A stretch of DNA of 64,000 bases from Icerya purchasi (lineage: Eukaryota; Arthropoda; Insecta; Hemiptera; Monophlebidae): the NCBI GenBank assembly GCA_039619475.1, contig CM077115.1, forward strand, positions 58,100,864 through 58,164,863, in the 5' to 3' direction. The notes beneath the pieces were generated by a model. The model was not told the origin of the DNA and did no database searches. It saw only the letters and a list, made by a program, of their open reading frames with translations. How positions within the stretch are numbered: the stretch's first letter is position 1; each line of letters starts with the position of its first letter. Shown piece after piece: positions 23,496 through 37,299 of the stretch. Position numbers and translations under genes: made by a program.

Positions 23496-24463
23496 AAAAA
23501 AAAACAATATAATTGATTTTTTATATTATCAATTAGATACGATGGAAAAATTGGATTAAATTCAATTTTTTTAAACTCTTTTGCGATGATACCTTGGTGT
23601 TTTCATCACTGAAACTATTTTTCATTCTCTTGTCAGTAACCTATTTTACTACACTTTCGTAAAGCAACGCATTAGCAATTTATTTATTTTTGACGTTGCT
23701 CTTTGGTTTAAAGAAAAACATTTTTAGCCTCATCTGTTTTGTAATATATTGTTTTATCTACTATTTATTATCATTATTTCTATGTATTCGCTAATTATCA
23801 TCATTACTGGTACAATAATTCTAAAATACGAGTATATAGTTCAGGAAAAAAAAATCAAAAGGTTCTTTGAATATTTTACACACGTACACCAAAAGACTTT
23901 TCGATTTTCACTGTAATTGCATCGAAATTATGGAAATAATAATTAAATATACTACATCTGATTTATTTAGTTAATAAATGAAATAGAATAAAGCATAACT
24001 GTAAACTAGGCTAATCTCTTTCGGTAATACCTTTTCCCTTTTCTTTTCCAAGCTGAAGATGAAATATTCGCCAAAAAAACGTTTCTTGGGTTACCCTTTT
24101 TGTGTTTACTTAATATTTGTTATTTATAATTATTCAACATTTTATGGTAATAATTCTTTCGCTTCTGTTTTTTACGTAACTCCTCCGTCGCTAAAACGGA
24201 AAAAAAAAGACTGTCACGGGCGATTCACCTACTCAATTTCTGATGTCATTTTCATATATTTATTTATTTAAATTGAATATCTCTATCTTCCGTATGTTAT
24301 AAACTAACGTTATTAATACAATTAACCGGCAGAGCTCACAAGTAACGACACCGAACAGATTGCGTACGGGACGTAGCCAGGTCGCACGCAATTATATGTA
24401 TTTCATCAGGATGGTCTCCGGCAACCGTATGTCCCGTTTGTTTAGTGGAATGTCCCAACATCA
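23496..24463. other. AT-rich noncoding stretch
   Basis: No gene, repeat or RNA could be supported. Confidence 0.45.
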
Positions 24464-24712
24464 GTCACATCATAGAAGCAGGCGAAGCAATTTGTTCATT
24501 CTTATGCTCTTCGTTAGTTTCTGAATAACTTGAGCTAATTATGCGCAGCAAATTAAATTAATGATGTCTTTCTTCAGAAATAACAACCTAACAGAACAAT
24601 TGTAATTTTACAGTGCATTGTCGCAATGACCTTCCCCTAGTTATACGCGTTGACCGCGAGTTAAATTTAAATCGAAAAAATTAACAAAAAAAAAAATAAA
24701 CTTTTCCTACTC
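24464..24712 (+). repeat. Diverged ~250 bp dispersed repeat, copy 2
   Basis: Matches 2351-2605 in the same orientation (see that entry): GCAATTTGTTCATTCTT, ACAATTGTAATTTTACAG, TCGCAATG and TAGTTATACGCG blocks in the same order, followed by an A-rich end and CTAGTA. No coding potential or termini are seen. Confidence 0.6.
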
Positions 24713-26792
24713 GACACTAGTACGATATTATCTGATTGAGTTTTAATTATTTCGTTCGCTCTTCTATATCCCAGTGTGCGTAATACTTTATACTACCTAT
24801 TTCGATTTATGTTCGATGGCTTAAATTTATATTGCACTTGGCAATTACCATTATCAACAAAATACAGGACACGAAAAATCAGTTTTAGCGACTGGAAAAA
24901 TTACAATGAAATACTAATTACGTCCCCCCCCTGTACAGGATAAATTCCGTAGCAATAATCCGGGGTGTGCCGATTATCGGATGGGAAATAATGAATTATT
25001 CGCAATGGGCGAGAAATTACACAACACAACACAGTAGTAACCGGAGTAAAATGACGGTGAACGACATCGCAGCGTAGAAAATTAACGTGTTGTCAAATAG
25101 TGACACACAATCGAATAACCTAGTCCGTCCGTGTCTCGGGCGATTCGTTCACAAAGCCAAATAAAAGCTTAATGGATTACTTCAATTAGGCTTATCGTGA
25201 TGAATTGCAACCATATTTTATCTACTATCCTGTGTATAAGCTAGCGCGAGTGCGCCTATATTCGAAGAAATTTAATGTAATCACAAAATAACCCACTCTA
25301 TGCTGGGGCCCATAAGCAAAAAGTAGCTCTCCTCTATATATGTATGTGTATATTCGCGAAAATTTCGAATTCCGTGCAAATATGTTCCAGCACAAATTGT
25401 CTGGATTTCTTAATCGAATCGATTAAATAGTAAATTAAAACGGTGATTCATTATGAAATGTTAAAACGTTTAAATGTTTCCGCGGTTGAAATTCGGATGC
25501 GGAAGCTACAATTCCCCAGCAAAATGAAACAAAAAAATTTGCTTAGCACCCCAGTCGTTGAAATGTTACTACGCTTAGCGTCGGGAAATCTTGGAATTGT
25601 ACAATCTCCGGACTTTAAAATATAGTCAGACGAATCGAATGAACACGCCGGAAGATATTTTTAACGTACACATTCAACTAAGATAATGCTATAGCGATAA
25701 AAAGTGTCAAAATAAGTATAGTAAGCGCTTAAGACTAGGAAGTTATAGGAAATCACGATATTCCTTAAAATCGCGATCAATACACTGTGACAAGATCTAG
25801 ATGCAAGAAGATGACCACTATGATTAATCGAGATTTAAGTAAGAAATTTGTCGGCGCAATTGAAAGTAAAAAAAATACGCCCCCGCAGACCCGTCTCACA
25901 ATTTGCCTTAACTGATGCGGGAATTTTCTCGAAAATGTTACTAATTTCGGTACATATTTCGTCGCGATATCTATTAGTTTCTTTGCTAAGATTTTTTTTT
26001 TTTTTTTAATATCTCGACAAATAATTAGAAAACTAATGATAATGAAAAAAAGGTCATCTTTAATACCAGGTTTGAGAAAAATAAAAATTCACCTTTTTAT
26101 AAAGGAGTCCACTAAAACGCGATAATTTCATTAATCTCGATCACCGCGCGCCCTTAACCTTATCGGCAAAACTAGAAGACAGAATAAAAATGTCACGCAC
26201 GATTCTAGCAACTTTTTCCGTAGAATACACAGATGAATTGAAAATAAAAATGATTTATAAATAACATTATAACACTCGGTGGTCAATATTATTTAAATTA
26301 TAGGTTCTTTCATATTGTAAATAAACTGCTGCGTATACATCATAAATTTTATTTAATTAATATATCAATATTATTATATATTAATTAATTGTGTTTTGCG
26401 GTTTGTGTGTTTTATTAAAATTTATATTACACCAAGAATCTCCGAGACAAACAGACGCTCAAAAATGTATTATTTTCATCTCTTTTCTTGCAATATCTTT
26501 AGAAAAACTCGTTAAGACACGTCCGCAATACAATCCAAACGTCTCTCCACGTACAACAAAGCTTTAAAAAACGGGGTTTTTTACATTAGCCTCGCTACCA
26601 TTCAGCAAACTGGTGACTTTTCATTTCTAAACATGGTCCGAGGTTCTCTGAACATCACCTTTCTCGTAGTTCAGCCGAAGCTGCTCTAGAAATCCTCATC
26701 GCGTTCTGCAAAACATTTTAGATCGATAATATTGCACTGTCAGCTGACTTTAAGAAGTCTGCGCGCAGCTTCAAATATTGTGATATATAGAA
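24713..26792. other. Noncoding stretch
   Basis: No gene is supported. It includes an AT palindrome around 26345-26392 and an A/T-rich tract at 25990-26007. The short frame at 25443-25625 has no recognisable feature. Confidence 0.45.
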
Positions 26793-27301
26793 TGAATGTG
26801 TTCATTACACGGGACAAATAAAATTCGGAGAAAAATAAAATAAAATAAACATAATTTAGAATAAATGGTGCTAGTGCGAATGCGAGCGTGCCTAAAACTG
26901 TTGTCGGTTGGGTTAGCCAACATCGAGGAAAAAAGGATTTACCTGATTCGCTCAGCTTCAGCAGTCACGGGCGGAAAGGCGAGAGAACCTACGGATCCCG
27001 GATCACCATTGGCAACAGCGATACATAGAGTTTTGTTTTGTTTTGTTTTATTTAATTTATTTTGTACCATTTTATATAACCGTTATTTTCGTAAATAATT
27101 ATTGCGTTTTTTTTAGCGGTCGACCGATCCCGAAAGATAGGTGTACACAGAGTTCTAAATTATATTAGTTAAAATTGCAAATAATTTTTAATAGTCATAA
27201 ACAATAAAATACGAATAAAATCGAAATAAATAAAATCCACGGGAATAAAATCTCGTGGTTGGCATCCCTGGAGTCATAAACAAATAAACGATACCACTTC
27301 A
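26793..27301 (+). mobile_element. LTR-like sequence, internally deleted (copy 2)
   Basis: It begins TGAATGTGTTCATTACACGG, carries the GTGCGAATGCGAGCGTGCCT, TTGTCGGTTGGGTTAGCC, AAAAAGGATTTACCTGATTC and GTCACGGGCGG blocks. It then rejoins the 59008 copy at TTTTTTAGCGGTCGACCG, AAAGATAGGTGT and the stem CCACGGGAATAAAATCTCGTGG, and ends ...CACTTCA. Relative to 59008-59830 it lacks about 300 bp in the middle. It starts TG and ends CA like an LTR, but no matching flanking duplication is seen (AGAA against TGTT), so one end may be worn. Confidence 0.7.
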
Positions 27302-30300
27302 TGTTGCATCCGCGTAGTGTGGGGATAAAAAAGATAAACACTTCAAGAGACAACCATTATTGTTGGAGAGAAAAAAATTGGAACAGCAATAAAATAAACT
27401 GATAACAGGCATGTAACAACAGTTTGACTCTTTGGCTAAATGGCATTCACAGTCAAGCCAAAAAAAACAACAAAAAATTCGACTCCAATTTTTTTTGATA
27501 AGATACTTTTAAGGAATATAAAAGCGAGCAAAAAATATCAGGAACCGGTCCGAAAAGCTCAAGAGAAATTGATTCAGATTAATTTCACTCGGAACAAAGA
27601 TTAAACATGAGGTAGTTAAATGCCTAAATGTTTTCATGGTAAATATTTTAAGAAAACTCCTAGAACCAACTAAAAGGGAGAGTACGTTTATGAAATGGCT
27701 GAAAATCAAATAAATCAAAAGATGCTAATGAAAAAAAGAAAAAAAGAGGCTAATTTTTTCGCGGTCTTCTAGTGGAAACGGATCTTTATTATAGATTCGT
27801 TTCGTTCGATCATCAGATTTATGAAAGCAAAGCTGTAACCACTTCGGAATAGGGGAATGAAAAAAGAAAAAAACAAAAAAAAAAAAAACCGGCGACCATA
27901 GAAAGTGTTAGTATGTGAAGATAAATAAATTCAGCAGAAAAAATGGTAATTTCGGCAATTCCTTGATTGAAAAGGTTAATATAAAAGAGGACACATGTAA
28001 GGAAAAGAAAAAATAATAGCTTAACAGGTGAGAGGAAGAAGAAATATTGAAAAGCGATTAATGATACAGTCGGTTACCTTACGTGGCTGGCAGACAGTCA
28101 AATTTGATGAAAGAAAAAAATTGACCTCTATCGACATTTAATATCAGTACTGTGTTATTTGGTGTTCAGTTTCCACGTCTCTGAACACATTCGTATGTTC
28201 TTTTTAATGTGCTGTTTTTTATCACTTTTATTGTAATATAACGCATATAGGTTTTGTTTTTGAGTCCTCCGTCAAATATTTTAAATCTCCGTTGTTGAAG
28301 CAGTTTTTTCCATCTTGTTTACTTTTTTTTTGTCACAGTAATTCGGTTGCTCTCGATGAATAACAAATGGGAGAAACGATCAAAAGTGGACACTTCCAAA
28401 AAGTTGACAAAGTTGTTTAAAAATAATATCACGTAAATTCCAAAAAAGGTCTATTCACCCTTTTAGCGAAATGTTGTTCAAAGGGCTCTCATTTTCTAAT
28501 TTAAATTGAGATCCCACCGGGGTTACATATTTTGCTCATTTCACAGAGTTACTGCGATAACTTTATGCGTAATTTTAAATGTCTTTATACTAAAATGAAT
28601 GATATAAAGAAAATTTATTTCTCTGCCTGTAAATTTCTTTCTATTTAAGTGTGCAATCTAATTTCACAGCAGAATACACGTAAATTAACGTTTGTTCAAG
28701 TGTGTATGTCTGTCACAATTTTATGTTAGCCTTTCGGTTAAAAACAGTTTTTTATGTTGCCGATTTGCAATATAAACGTAAAGCAAAATAAATGTTTTTG
28801 AACGTATTTTATGCAACAGTCTCCGATTATTATGTCGTTGACTTTACTCATTTTTATTTTAATCCGCATTCGTACAGAGAAAGTCCGTGCTTGGGCGACA
28901 AATTAATGAGAACTGAATAATCTTTGCCAGAAGATGTACATAGCAGTTCCTAACGAAATTAAGATAAACACTAATTGATATATTAATCGTTTTCCAAACG
29001 ATATCAGACCATCGAGTTGATGTACGTCTCCTTAGTGGTCTTTTCTCCATATGCTTCGAATCCTCTCTATTTTCTCATTATATGTCTAAAAAGTTTCATT
29101 ATTCTTGCGAAGAGGAGACATTCTACGATAATCTTAATGTACTGTACTGTCGGTTTCTTTCATTTGTTCGTTTATCCACACAGCATCTTTTGTAGCACCA
29201 CATCTCGAAATTGTCAATTCCAGCTGAAACAGCTTTCCTCATTGCCCCGCTATTTCCGCTGTATACACTACCGTGGAAAATACAAGTGTCTTCTTCGGCA
29301 AGTTTTACTTCACACGTTTTCATAATGAAATTCCCAGATTTTACTCGGTTTCAGCAATTTATATTATTTGTCTTATTTCATCTTGTGGGCCTTCTTTCTT
29401 CTCTAGTACATGAAACTTTTAATTGTTACGTAACCGGTAAGTAACTAATTTCTGGAGGAGGAAGGTGGTTATTTCACGATCTTAATTTTGAATTCGGGCG
29501 CCATGGCTCAAAAAGAAAAAAGAATTTAGAAAAACTTAACTTTCGGAAAGTATAATTTAAACAAGAAAAATGTTAATAAGAACTACCGAAGCAGTGTTGT
29601 TAAAACGTGTGTGAGTAACGTAATTTTCGGCAGGTAGAGCGCTATCACGGTATCAGTTATTTTCCACCATGACTATCTACGGGCAACATTAGAGATCACT
29701 CTGCGTCCGTTTACATAGAACAGAGACACCGCCACATCACACTAGGAAGGCGGTTTACATAATCTCGGCGGTGGGTACTGTTCGCGATAAGACGGATGTA
29801 CAACATGGACGAAAAATTTATTTAACTGCAGTCTATTAAGTTGTCTTAGGTTTAGCAGCTACTATCACGTCATATTGCCAAATATTATTTTCACAACTCG
29901 AAATACTACTGAGCGATAACGTACGTATCACATATACGTATTGAAACGGATTCGAGTTTTTCCATCCGTATTCTGGAAGACAATAATCTGTTGTTGCGAT
30001 TTGGCTGCACTCAAGGTGTACTCGTTTCCCGATACGCGGCAGTTTACTTCGTACAGATGGACTACTGACTTCCTGCTTGACTCTTTCGGCACGCTTCTTC
30101 TTCCTTTTTAGGTCCCGAATTTCCGGGACTCGGAAATTTTTTGGAGTCTCTGGATTTTTCCGATAACCTAACAAGGTACTTCAGATTAAAAAGTGGTGAG
30201 CGGTAGGCCTTATTGTTGTAAAGTCAAACGCGGAAACTCAATTCTTTCCCGCAGATACGCGAGACTTCTTTCCGAGGAGTGTCACCCAAACGCAGACCCG

Positions 30301-30990
30301 AGTGTTTATTACAATTTCCCGTGACAAATTAAAAAAACAGCACTTGTAATTTTTTTTAAAGCCTAACAACTCGTGTATTTCCTTAAATCACGCTCGTTTT
30401 ACGCTCTACGACGAAAGAAATAACTCACGACGATTAAATAAGGAAAAAAACACCCAAACAACGAGTAAAACGGCTTAAATCAACCGCATGGCACGGCTAC
30501 TGCTGGTACATAACGTATCGCGCGACGCTGACTAGAACAGAGTTTTATGCGTACTCGGCCGTTCACCGGTAGCGAAAACTACGACGGTCGGTATCTCAAA
30601 ACGAACCGATAAAACTAACCGGAGAAAGTAATTAATACAAAAGGCTATCTGCCTAGAAATATTCGAGTAATCACACACGCCACTGCTAGACTGCCCGATT
30701 TTTATACATCTTTTCGCATCTCATGGCCGCAGTGCACACACGCTACGTCCAGACGCTGCTGTCGCAGACCATACACCCAACAAAAAATCTGCACAGCTTG
30801 CAATGCTACACGCGATGATAAAAAAAGATAGAATTCACGATTTGTAGTCGTGTAAGCGTTTCGGACACTGTATTCTCTGGGGCGACACGAACAACGCGAC
30901 GATGCTGAGAGATCGAAAATTAAATGATTTAAACGAAGAATTCGAGATAGTGCCATAAATTCCGAATCCATATAGATATATAATATACAT
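27302..30990. other. Noncoding stretch
   Basis: No gene is convincingly supported. One minus-strand open frame (29836-30174, 112 codons) starts next to a possible acceptor (CCTTGTTAG), has mixed codon content and a Lys/Arg-rich N-terminal part (KRKKKRAERVKQE). However, it has no recognisable domain and no paired exon. Region 30000-30960 is somewhat richer in CG. Confidence 0.35.
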
Positions 30991-31230
30991 ATCTATATAT
31001 ATATATATATATATAACTCGGCCATTTGGACCTCGCAAGGGGCTGTGCTCCTTGACCACTCTTGCTTAATTCTGAATCAGTCCGTATGAATATAATAACG
31101 TTATCACAGAAATCCTATAAAATATAACAAACGTTACATGAAATTGGGACATTTTTTTGCGACATTTTTCGTTACATAAAATTTGGACATTTTTTCTAAT
31201 AGCCTAAGAATTACGTTGTAATTAATATAA
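30991..31230 (+). mobile_element. TA-flanked dispersed element, copy C (internal deletion)
   Basis: (TA)n, AACTCGGCC, CTCGCAAGGGGCTGTGCTCC stem-loop (one mismatch), CTTGCTTAATTCTGAATCAG, then two ACATTTTT...TTACATAAAA units and the end GCCTAAGAATTACGTTGTAA TTAATATA. Compared with copies A and B it lacks the block with ATTTCTGTCTC and the AAGTATAG complement, a deletion of roughly 70 bp. Confidence 0.8.
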
Positions 31231-33934
31231 AGTCGTCGCGATAGTTGTTGGAGCGCTCGACTTTCGTTACGGAGGTCCTACTAATTAGGTGATTTTTACA
31301 AATAATTAAGATAATCATTAATAGTCACGTGATAAACAATGGCGAATGCGTCCGAGATGGTGTATTGGTAGACAAGCTTGGAGGAATTGCATTCGTATCG
31401 CGATAAATCAATCATTCACAATCAGCTTCAAGTGTAGTCTTACGTGTACAGTCACGTTAGGCATAAAAATTGCCATAAGCATTACATTATACAACTAGCG
31501 CATATAGAAGTAGGTAGTCAAGACGCTCAGAATCGAATGTGTTCATATGTACACACAGTAATTCGTATACAAACATCGCTCATTTTTTATATAGTGTTCA
31601 TTTCGATTTGACACATTGCGCCGAATGAGTATCTTTTATAAGTATGGAGATAGTACAGGAGTACGTAATTATTTTTAATAATTTGTAGTGATCATATGCC
31701 GTCGAAACGTTTCCAGCATTACATTGGTTGTTTAGAAAGAAGCATTGAGTGTGTCTTGTCCCATGGAAATTACATTCTCATTTTATCAACTGAATAAAAA
31801 TTGACTTCCTCTTTTCGATTTTAGTTTTACACCTTCCGCAATCGAAATAAAATGTAAAAAAAAACATTATCATTGAAAACTGAAATCGTTACCGAAATAG
31901 TTTCATACTGAACCGCCGTAAATTACTCTTTTGAATTTTCCTAATTTTGAATAGAGATTACGTTACTCTACTAGTATTTAAATTGAAAATTGTTCAATTT
32001 TTACGAGCTGACTTTACACCTCATTTATATTACTATTATTATTATGAAATTAATTTATTTCGTCGATATATTAATTATATTCGAATAAATGTACATAAAT
32101 TCACCCGATATATTGACGCAAAATTTAAAAGTATAATATTTAAAAGATACATTAGTTTCGAACGTTTATGTTTATTATCGCCAGCTATAATAATATACAT
32201 TAATGTATATCGGATATATCGTCGTAATGGTTTTATCTTTACTATTCAACCGCTATCATTATACGCTGTAAGAATGAACGTAAATATTCGAAACTAGTCG
32301 TTTTTTGTTTTTTTTTTTTAAATTTTGCGCTTATGGCTACACTTATTCATTCGAATAATTCATTATGTATTAATATTGCATTTACGATAAAATTCCCACT
32401 CAATAATATATCAATTATAAACAATTTTTTTGTCTGGGCAACGCAAAATATTAATTATAGGTAACGAAATTTATTATGTTTACCTAGCTTTCTTCGTTTG
32501 ATCAGTCATGCAATGTAAGAGACATTTATTCAGCACAGAGCATTATTGTATTTTTACGTAATAACGTGGATGATTGAATTTTCCATTATTTGAGTTTATA
32601 GCATGGTTATAGGAAGCCATTCTCAAAGTACTCGCGAAAAGTTCGATTTTATCTCGCTTAAATAACAGCTACTGTGAAGAAACAGTAATAAATAGATATT
32701 TCGGACCGCGTAAAATCATTCGGAACGCAATTATTATTATAACTCGGTGTATCGGGGGGGGGGGGGGGGGTGATGCGAGAATCTTAATAACAGAATCCTC
32801 CTGCGTTTCGTTCTTTAAAAGCTTTCGCATCGTTCGTCGAAGACTGGAACTCTTCGTTGACGAGCCGAAAATAAAACGATTACAAGCGTGAATATGAAAA
32901 AAAAATAAAATAAATAATGGTAAGTGGTAATAACGGTGGCGTCGAGGAAAAGTCATTATATCTAACAAACTTTTTACATTTTCAAACGAACAAACAATTG
33001 AATCGGCTACCCGAGACGTATTCTCTTCCGAGGCGTTATGACCGCGCGTTACAGTTCCAGACATGGCAATGGAAAGTTTCAGTTCTCTGCCAGACGACAA
33101 GGCACAAGTTGTACGTTTTGCAGACTGCGCATTGCTAGTAGTGGTGATAGAAAGCGGTTTAAATTAATAACTGGTAGAGAAGATAGCGGGCGTATTTTGT
33201 TTCAAATTTCCTCGAGCGAAGAAAGAAATAAATACGACACGGCTAACGGGTTTAAAAAATATCCACTACACCATAATATCGCCATCGGCTGTACATGCTA
33301 CACCGTCCTCAACCTGATCTGTTCAGTTTGATCTAAATATTTCATCTCCTCCCTCCGGCGACTCTAGGACACATTTCGGTGAAGACACTCCATGTCAAAT
33401 TGCTGTTGTCACGTCATCTCTACACGCGTGCTGACCTTAATGATTTTCATGTGACACAAAACGTTCGAGCGACCAGATCACGTTCTTGCGCAAACGTACT
33501 AATGTCTTCGAAAACCACCCGAACATTATGAAAAAAAGAAGTTTTAACCGATTGCACACGGTAATCACGCTGTAGAGGGTCGTGGAAAAGTTCGAAAAGC
33601 CGATATTCGCACCGATTAATTAGCCTTACGGAGGAGGGGGAGATACGGGAAAAGGTTAAACATTTCGTAGACATTACTTTAAAAGATGCACACGCTCAGG
33701 CAGTGTCGGCTGATGCTACTCAGTTGGTGGGGCAACAGCGATGAAGACGAGGTCACCGCTTGATGCTTGGTCATGTCAGAGCTGAGATTAAATAACGAAA
33801 TAAATGATTTTTTAAAACGCTTGTATTCAAAATGTATCGCTATTCAATTAAAACTGCTCTCAATTTTTAACAATTACCAAACTTTTAAACGCACCATTCG
33901 TAAATAATAAATGATTCTTTTTCAATGACAATTT
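31231..33934. other. Noncoding stretch
   Basis: No gene is supported. It includes a G17 homopolymer at 32754-32770. The stretch 32920-33310 has ordinary composition with overlapping open frames on both strands but no domain or splice pairing. Confidence 0.45.
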
Positions 33935-34074
33935 AAAAAGCAGTTGCTAAAGTCTACAATATAAGAAGCAGTTGCTAAAATCTACAATATAAAAAGCAGT
34001 TGCTAAAGTCTACAATATAAAAAGTAGTTGCTAAAGTCTACAATATAAAAAGCAGTTGCTAAAGTCTACAATAA
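33935..34074. repeat. 28 bp minisatellite, 5 units
   Basis: The unit AAAAAGCAGTTGCTAAAGTC + TACAATAT recurs at an exact 28-base period (CAGTTGC or TAGTTGC at 33941, 33969, 33997, 34025 and 34053). Units differ by only one or two bases. This is a recent local tandem expansion in noncoding DNA. Confidence 0.95.
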
Positions 34075-34870
34075 AAAAGCGCGGATGCGCTTGGTTACTT
34101 GCAGCGCCCCGCGTACTTTGTTTTAAACCACCATTTTGGGGAAAAATTATTTTTTAAAAAATTGAAGGACATCACGTCTTCAATATTATAGTTTAACAAC
34201 TTTTTTTTTTTTTTAAAATTACGAGTACCATTCTGAAAAAAATCATTTCATCTCATTTTTTAATAGCGAATTTAAAAGATATCATTTTAAAAATATCATC
34301 TTTTGTAATTGTTTCGTGCATAGTTTATTAATTATTAAAAATTATTACTTTCGTAAGAAATTTATACTACATATTGTAAATGTTAAAAACAATATAAATT
34401 AATATTTTCTACTTTAAGTTTTATTATTAAACGGGTTTTTTTTCTTTAAAACGCCACACTCGAAAAATCGCTTTTATCGAACGTTATCTATCGGTGTAAA
34501 CTGCCGACAGAATCTACATTGTGAAAAATGATTGCATTCAAAAATTGACAAACTACATATTCTTTATAAACGAATCGATGCAGAAAAACAAAAAATTAGC
34601 CTTCGGGGGAAATGGCTGAAATTTCGATTGCTCGTCTGTAATTCATATAGACATGCACACGGCGAAGTTAGATAAAAACGTTTAAAAATATCACTTTCTA
34701 GACAACGATCGTACAACCCAACAGTTGTTTTACGTAGTGAATAGAATATTTTAATAATATCAATTATTAATGTAAAGTTTACGATGTGCTTATTTCGATT
34801 TTTTTTTTTTTTTGTATTGCTAATTTATCATTCATTTTTCATCGGTAGCAAATTATTTATTTAAAAAAAA

Positions 34871-34877
34871 ATTAATA

Positions 34878-34928
<51 letters not shown>

Positions 34929-34974
34929 TTAATAATAATAATGTTAATAATAATAATGATGATGATAATAATAA
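34871..34974. repeat. (AAT)n microsatellite with ATG interruptions
   Basis: About 100 bases of TAA/AAT units interrupted by GTT and GAT variants. Confidence 0.95.
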
Positions 34975-37291
34975 CAACGTATTTTTTATTATACCAATCG
35001 AAACTCAGAAGAAGACAAACTAGAGGATTATTTTGAAAGTTGTTTAGAGTTAGTGCGACAGTTTTAGAGGCATAAGAATGTTTACTCGTGCCTATAGCTC
35101 TACAATGGACTTTGCTTGTGCTTATTTATGTTGTTTTATAACTGTGCAAAAAATAGACTAGTAAGTAGAAGTTTACAAAATTTTGACGTTAACTTATATT
35201 ATGCATTAGAGCAAGTAAAATGGCATGTCATTTGCAGACACGCATTATCCGTACAATAAGCTTGTTACTTTGCTGCAAAATCTAGACGTAACTTGCTTCG
35301 GTTCTCCTAACGAGTCTGTTAAATTTTCGTTTTTGGATACTCTATATGAAATGGAAAAACGAGCTTTACGTTGAAAAGTACGACTCCAAGTTCATACTTT
35401 TCTCCGATCATGCCGGACTTGAGTATGCTTTTATTCATTCACAGTTCTGTACAGGTCATCTGGGAATGGCTTTGTACTTCGCGACAGGTCGGAACGCAAC
35501 CACGATCATTTTTTTACAGATGGTAATGTCAGTCACTGAGCGGCTAGTTTCAGGATGGTTTTAGAGATATAGAGCTCTTTTCGGCAAATTAACAGAGTCA
35601 ATTTTTGAAAATAATCTCATTAAGCTGTTTCGATTCGCCTTTTAATCAATAAATTTCGGGATAACCGATCGACCGAGTTAATCCATACTTAACTGAACTC
35701 CCATTCAACGAAAAAACAAAACAAAAAAAAACCGCATCGTAGTTACATTTCATAATATGTATGAATTCATCCTCACATAATATATATATATATATGGAGA
35801 TTTTTGCCATCTATCGCAACTTTCAGGAACTCCAAATATTTAGCATTTTCATCGCACTTCTAAGAAAGATGTCTTTTAAAAACTTCATATTTTGAGGATT
35901 CCGTTCTCTTTTAGCATTTTCATTTTCCCGGTTATTTATCAGCGGATAGATAATAGCACGATATTGTAAAATTTTAATTTACTTCGCGAGATTACACTTA
36001 TTCTACAAATGGAGAACAAAAAATTAAAGAACTGTAAGCGGAAAATCCCCTAAGCATTTAAAAGAAAAGAGGAAAAGTTTATAAGGGTTTGCACTATTCA
36101 AACGATAATTATATTTATATCTTCAATGTGCGGCGATTTTGAATTGAGAAAAAGCGCTGACGATATAGCTTTATAATGGTTATATTGTTACCGACTTTGT
36201 ACGAACAAAAAACCGCACTAAAAAAATTTCTAAAATCATAAAATCACGTTAATATACCACTGATGATTCTAAGGGTATTATATTTTTTTTTTTTATAATG
36301 AAACAAAGCATTTTCTTCTTAAAGCATGCGATATAGACAAAAAATAGTCCCAAACGGCCGAATTATCCGGAAAACAAACAAAAACAGTGAAATATTAAAA
36401 CGTGTTATTAATTTTTCGTTTTCTTTTCTTTTATTTATAGACAAAATGACTATTTAGGGCATTTAGCGATATTTTTAAACGGGGGAGTATGGAGCATGAA
36501 GGAAAAAGTACTCCTCCAATGGTACCTATCCGATAGTCTTAATCTTAGACAAAATCATGAGGTTTGTTATCCAAACGACTCACAGACGACCGCCTCACGT
36601 CGCTAATTAGTATCCAGTACTAGATATACACTAATAGATGACTCCCCAAGAAAAATCAACTGGTCTGTTAAATTCAAAAAATAAACATCATAAACGGCTG
36701 CTAAGCTAAAACGTTATACAGATGCTTTTAAGAGTGTCAAAACTTCGCATTCGGAACTTGAAAGAGTAACAACATTTAATTTCAGTTGTATTCTAACAAA
36801 TCCCGATAATCTCTTTTGTTTAATCACTTCCTTTACATCTGAGGCTGTTAGTTAATAAACGTATTTTTATTCTAATAAGTATGTGACTTTATTTATTTAG
36901 ATAAAATAATTTCACGCTTTACAAATAATTTAAGAAGAACTTTTTTCGAACTAGCTATTCGACCGTTCAAATTAACGAATAAATTTTTTTGATTTTTTCT
37001 TTTTTTTTCCCTTTTTTTTCGAAACCAACCAAACACGGGGGAGAACGTGATTAAACTGAAAAATATTATTTTTTTCGCGAATAAAATTTTTTACCACAAA
37101 TGCCGCAACGAAAAAATCATTTGATAGGAACGCAAAAATCATATAAAACACCCTTAAAAATTCCAGAAAAATAAGAATTTTTGATTCAATTGAAAATAAA
37201 AAAGAGATCGTGAAAATTTTCGCTAAAACGAACAACAACTTTATAACGTCGCAAAAAAATTCTTGAAAACGATTGCGGGCGAACATCGCCG

Positions 37292-37299
37292 TGACGTCA
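37292..37299. promoter_or_regulatory. CRE-like palindrome TGACGTCA
   Basis: A perfect 8-mer flanked by G and C (GTGACGTCAC, a 10 bp palindrome). CREB/ATF binding is known for this motif; no nearby gene supports function. Confidence 0.3.

Noticed and set aside
29836..30174. 112-codon minus frame as an exon
   Set aside because: An acceptor-like sequence is present but there is no donor or partner exon and no recognisable domain. It is mentioned only in the region entry.
33702..34130. Possible hAT element starting CAGTGTCGGC
   Set aside because: Only one short end resembles hAT termini. No complementary CACTG end or 8 bp duplication was seen, and the GC-rich piece at 34075-34120 cannot be paired convincingly with it.
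36972..37286. 104-codon hydrophobic minus frame next to a CRE site
   Set aside because: Phe/Ile/Lys bias is what AT-rich DNA encodes by chance, the tail is a Lys homopolymer from T/C tracts, and no membrane protein family is recognisable.
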